Assembly (NCBI RefSeq): GCF_037975245.1
Contig: NC_092581.1
Coordinates: 17,847,303-17,911,302 of the forward strand
From: Apostichopus japonicus
Taxonomy: Eukaryota; Echinodermata; Holothuroidea; Aspidochirotida; Stichopodidae
Direction: 5' to 3'
DNA length: 64,000 nucleotides
Shown here: piece after piece, positions 63,301-64,000 of the stretch
Layout of the letters: the number at the start of each line of letters is the position of its first letter
Numbering within the stretch: the stretch's first letter is position 1
Notes under the pieces: generated by a model
The model's database searches: none
Told to the model about the DNA's origin: nothing
The model's input: only the letters and a program-made list of their open reading frames with translations
Made by a program: the position numbers and the translations under genes

Positions 63301-63950
63301 CAACGCAAGAACTCTAAAGCTCAAAATAAAACTTGAAATAACATTTACACAAAGAGCAGCAGTTGACAAAAACGGGAAACAATTTGGAATGGCCAAAGAG
63401 GGCAGCAAACATGGTAAGATTCTATGCTGCCATTTCATGCCATCTGCTCATTATTAAAGAAAACAAGAGAGATAAAAGTAGAAAACAGAGGGCATGGTGG
63501 CAAATTTGAATGCTGATTGATGTTTTTTGTTTGTGCTGTAGAATTTTTCAACCTCAAAATCTTACCCATTCATTGTAGTAAAAACACCAAACAGAAGCAA
63601 AAGAACATAGAGCAAAACAAAACAGATGCACCAAGCCACCAAGTTTTCATGAAAATGAACGTAGCAACTGAACACCCAAAACAGAAAATTGAGATAGCAA
63701 ACGAAATGAGGATGAAAGTGCAAAAGAAATGCAAAATTGTTCATTTCGATATTGAAACAAACAAATTAACAGATGCAACATTCCTTAACAGCTGTTTGGC
63801 CATATATAAGCACCATATACACTGAATACAATTTGAAGTACTTATGCACCAGTAAAACTTATATTTAGTAATTTAACACAAATTCCTTACCAGAAAAATT
63901 TACTTTGGTCTGTGGTGGATTTCTACCCTGGCCCAACAACAAGTCATATT
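42351..63950 (-). CDS. CEP85: Centrosomal coiled-coil protein, CEP85/CEP85L type (5' end beyond window)
   Basis: Pro-orthologue of vertebrate CEP85/CEP85L, pericentriolar proteins (CEP85 restrains NEK2; CEP85L acts in neuronal migration). Minus-strand exons: 63950-63891, 63281-63162, 61279-61127, 52743-51834, 48816-48684, 47950-47765, 46617-46416, 45807-45648, 44572-44422, 43816-43646, 42991-42772 and 42520-42351 (TAA). All are GT-AG and phase-consistent, about 877 residues here. The N-terminal NDWFTPHIAP resembles CEP85 EWQTPVISEP. Next come a disordered region with IPHMEETMNQSVMV, a long coiled coil with SLEHYLKDLPTADDY, then EPNVSMLLGIR. The C-terminus LSDKYAESVGNNCITQ closely matches human CEP85L. 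The two rightmost exons are joined on phase and the W-TP motif; alternatively translation starts at the ATG at 61271. Mammals have two paralogues, so the symbol is approximate. Confidence 0.9.
43141..43316 (+). pseudogene. RTE-like LINE C-terminal fragment in a CEP85 intron
   Basis: The plus strand reads ALGWTPDGQRERGRPNVTWR. After a stop and a frame change it reads SWKVTKAAAQNRTDWADS, then VMALC. This is the diagnostic C-terminus of RTE-clade and related LINE proteins (WTPxGKRxRGRPxxTWRR...W...ALC). It is frameshifted and 5'-truncated, and lies antisense to CEP85 in the intron between exons 43816-43646 and 42991-42772. Confidence 0.75.
44681..45218. repeat. Tandem duplication, 269-bp period, in a CEP85 intron
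   Basis: The segment starting cttttaacttaataatcact at 44681 recurs at 44950. Both copies share gcaaatgcaagg, ggagatttacct, cctcacagcagagg-like and ttcaaagggattatacaaaa blocks and end near gattcattgaagct. Confidence 0.9.
49474..49497. other. Perfect 24-bp palindrome
   Basis: The sequence from TACACATG to CATGTGTA is fully self-complementary, built from three ACATGT/GTACAT units. It lies in a CEP85 intron. Confidence 0.7.
49630..49705. repeat. Short tandem repeat, tacgtagtatat type
   Basis: Three to four copies of a 17-18-bp unit (ttacgtagtatatatta) in a CEP85 intron. Confidence 0.7.
50640..51123 (+). mobile_element. Probable LINE 3' end with (AAATC)n tail
   Basis: The segment ends with atatcttgccgaataaaatc followed by four to five aaatc units, a tail typical of CR1/L2-like LINEs. 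Just upstream is an imperfect hairpin (acccctttggaattaagc / gcttaaagggttatcc), which many such LINEs carry near the 3' end. No coding sequence is identifiable. The left boundary is a guess. Confidence 0.5.
53000..53135. repeat. Short tandem repeat, tacttgaaaaaatttcaatac type
   Basis: Three to four copies of a roughly 40-bp AT-rich unit containing acttgaaattt and ttacttgaaaaaatttca, in the large CEP85 intron. Confidence 0.75.
54290..54780. repeat. Tandem duplication, about 252-bp period
   Basis: agttgctatttagagagtta at 54351 recurs at 54603 with flanking matches (actcagatatgtgtggttta; acctgtctat.ttgaacttga; cctagcaaaataatt). It lies within the large CEP85 intron. Confidence 0.9.
54970..55781. 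mobile_element. TTAA-flanked MITE with internal duplication
   Basis: The left end TTAAAGCAGCATTTTGCGT (54970) is perfectly inverted at the right end (55763-55781). With TTAA as target duplication this leaves a 15-bp terminal inverted repeat, AGCAGCATTTTGCGT, as in piggyBac-type elements. The right half is duplicated at about 55334-55530 and 55549-55781 (gattggt.gaattcaaacta; ctcgc.aattaacg; aacgcaaaatgct), about 214 bp apart. The 8-bp hairpin GGGAGTTG/CAACTCCC is at 55260. There is no transposase frame, so it is non-autonomous. Confidence 0.75.
55890..56239. repeat. Tandem duplication, 174-bp period
   Basis: taatgtagacatgacatggc at 55891 recurs at 56065. Both copies run through ccatggagctatatgatcat and aaggaccagctgccacatat to aaaatgaaggttcct with few differences, suggesting a recent event. 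Confidence 0.93.
61280..63161 (-). other. CEP85 intron
   Basis: No exon seen. A microsatellite of catacatacat/atgtaatgtaat units lies at 62264-62450. If translation instead starts at 61271, part of this stretch would be promoter DNA. The acceptor at 61280 (GTGTACAG) has a poor pyrimidine tract. Confidence 0.5.
62264..62450. repeat. (ATAC)n and (AATGT)n microsatellite cluster
   Basis: Runs of aatgt followed by atac and tatata units, about 190 bp in all. Confidence 0.9.
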
Positions 63951-64000
63951 CTGTATGTAAAGAATAACCAACTTTTTATACTTAAAGATCTCTGTTTTCA

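Noticed and set aside
63517-63825. 102-residue plus-strand open frame
   Set aside because: Lies in the intron between two CEP85 exons, Lys/Asn-rich as expected of AT-rich DNA, with no recognisable motif.

Overview
The window is animal nuclear DNA: AT-rich, intron-rich and full of repeats. Genes have short phase-consistent exons with GT-AG introns, and there are (TA)n tracts, tRNA-derived SINE-like repeats, LINE fragments and MITE-like elements. The recognisable proteins resemble their vertebrate counterparts, and the style of repeats suggests an echinoderm, most likely a sea cucumber. That placement is an inference from memory of such genomes, not a search result.

Left part (1-24000) is accessory and repeat-rich. 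It holds a roughly 667-bp tandem duplication (1126-2465), long (TA)n tracts, and two decayed LINE reverse-transcriptase C-terminal fragments (7935-8060 and 9243-9402, minus). I reconstructed an unrecognised four-exon minus-strand gene at 13090-18457. It would encode a 235-residue type I membrane protein with a signal peptide, a Thr-rich mucin-like stalk, one membrane span and a charged tail. A paralogous signal-peptide exon lies at 8460-8544, and an inverted copy of the Thr-rich exon sits inside intron 1 of the main gene. Between 20943 and 23097 lies a foldback-type element whose long inverted arms are built from short tandem units.

Middle part: a complete seven-exon pyridoxal kinase gene (PDXK, plus, 24054-31620, 301 aa) and a complete five-exon PCNP gene (plus, 34494-37682, 185 aa). 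PDXK introns carry a SINE-like repeat, a 30-bp minisatellite split by an insertion, a 145-bp tandem repeat with a dimeric higher-order pattern, and a further tRNA-derived repeat.

Right part: a CEP85/CEP85L-type centrosomal coiled-coil gene on the minus strand (stop at 42351; coding exons up to 63950, probably continuing past the right edge). It converges on PCNP. Its introns contain an RTE-like LINE fragment, several tandem duplications, a LINE-type 3' tail and a TTAA-flanked MITE. The named genes serve separate housekeeping roles: vitamin B6 salvage, a nuclear PEST protein, and centrosome organisation. Nothing suggests they form one pathway.
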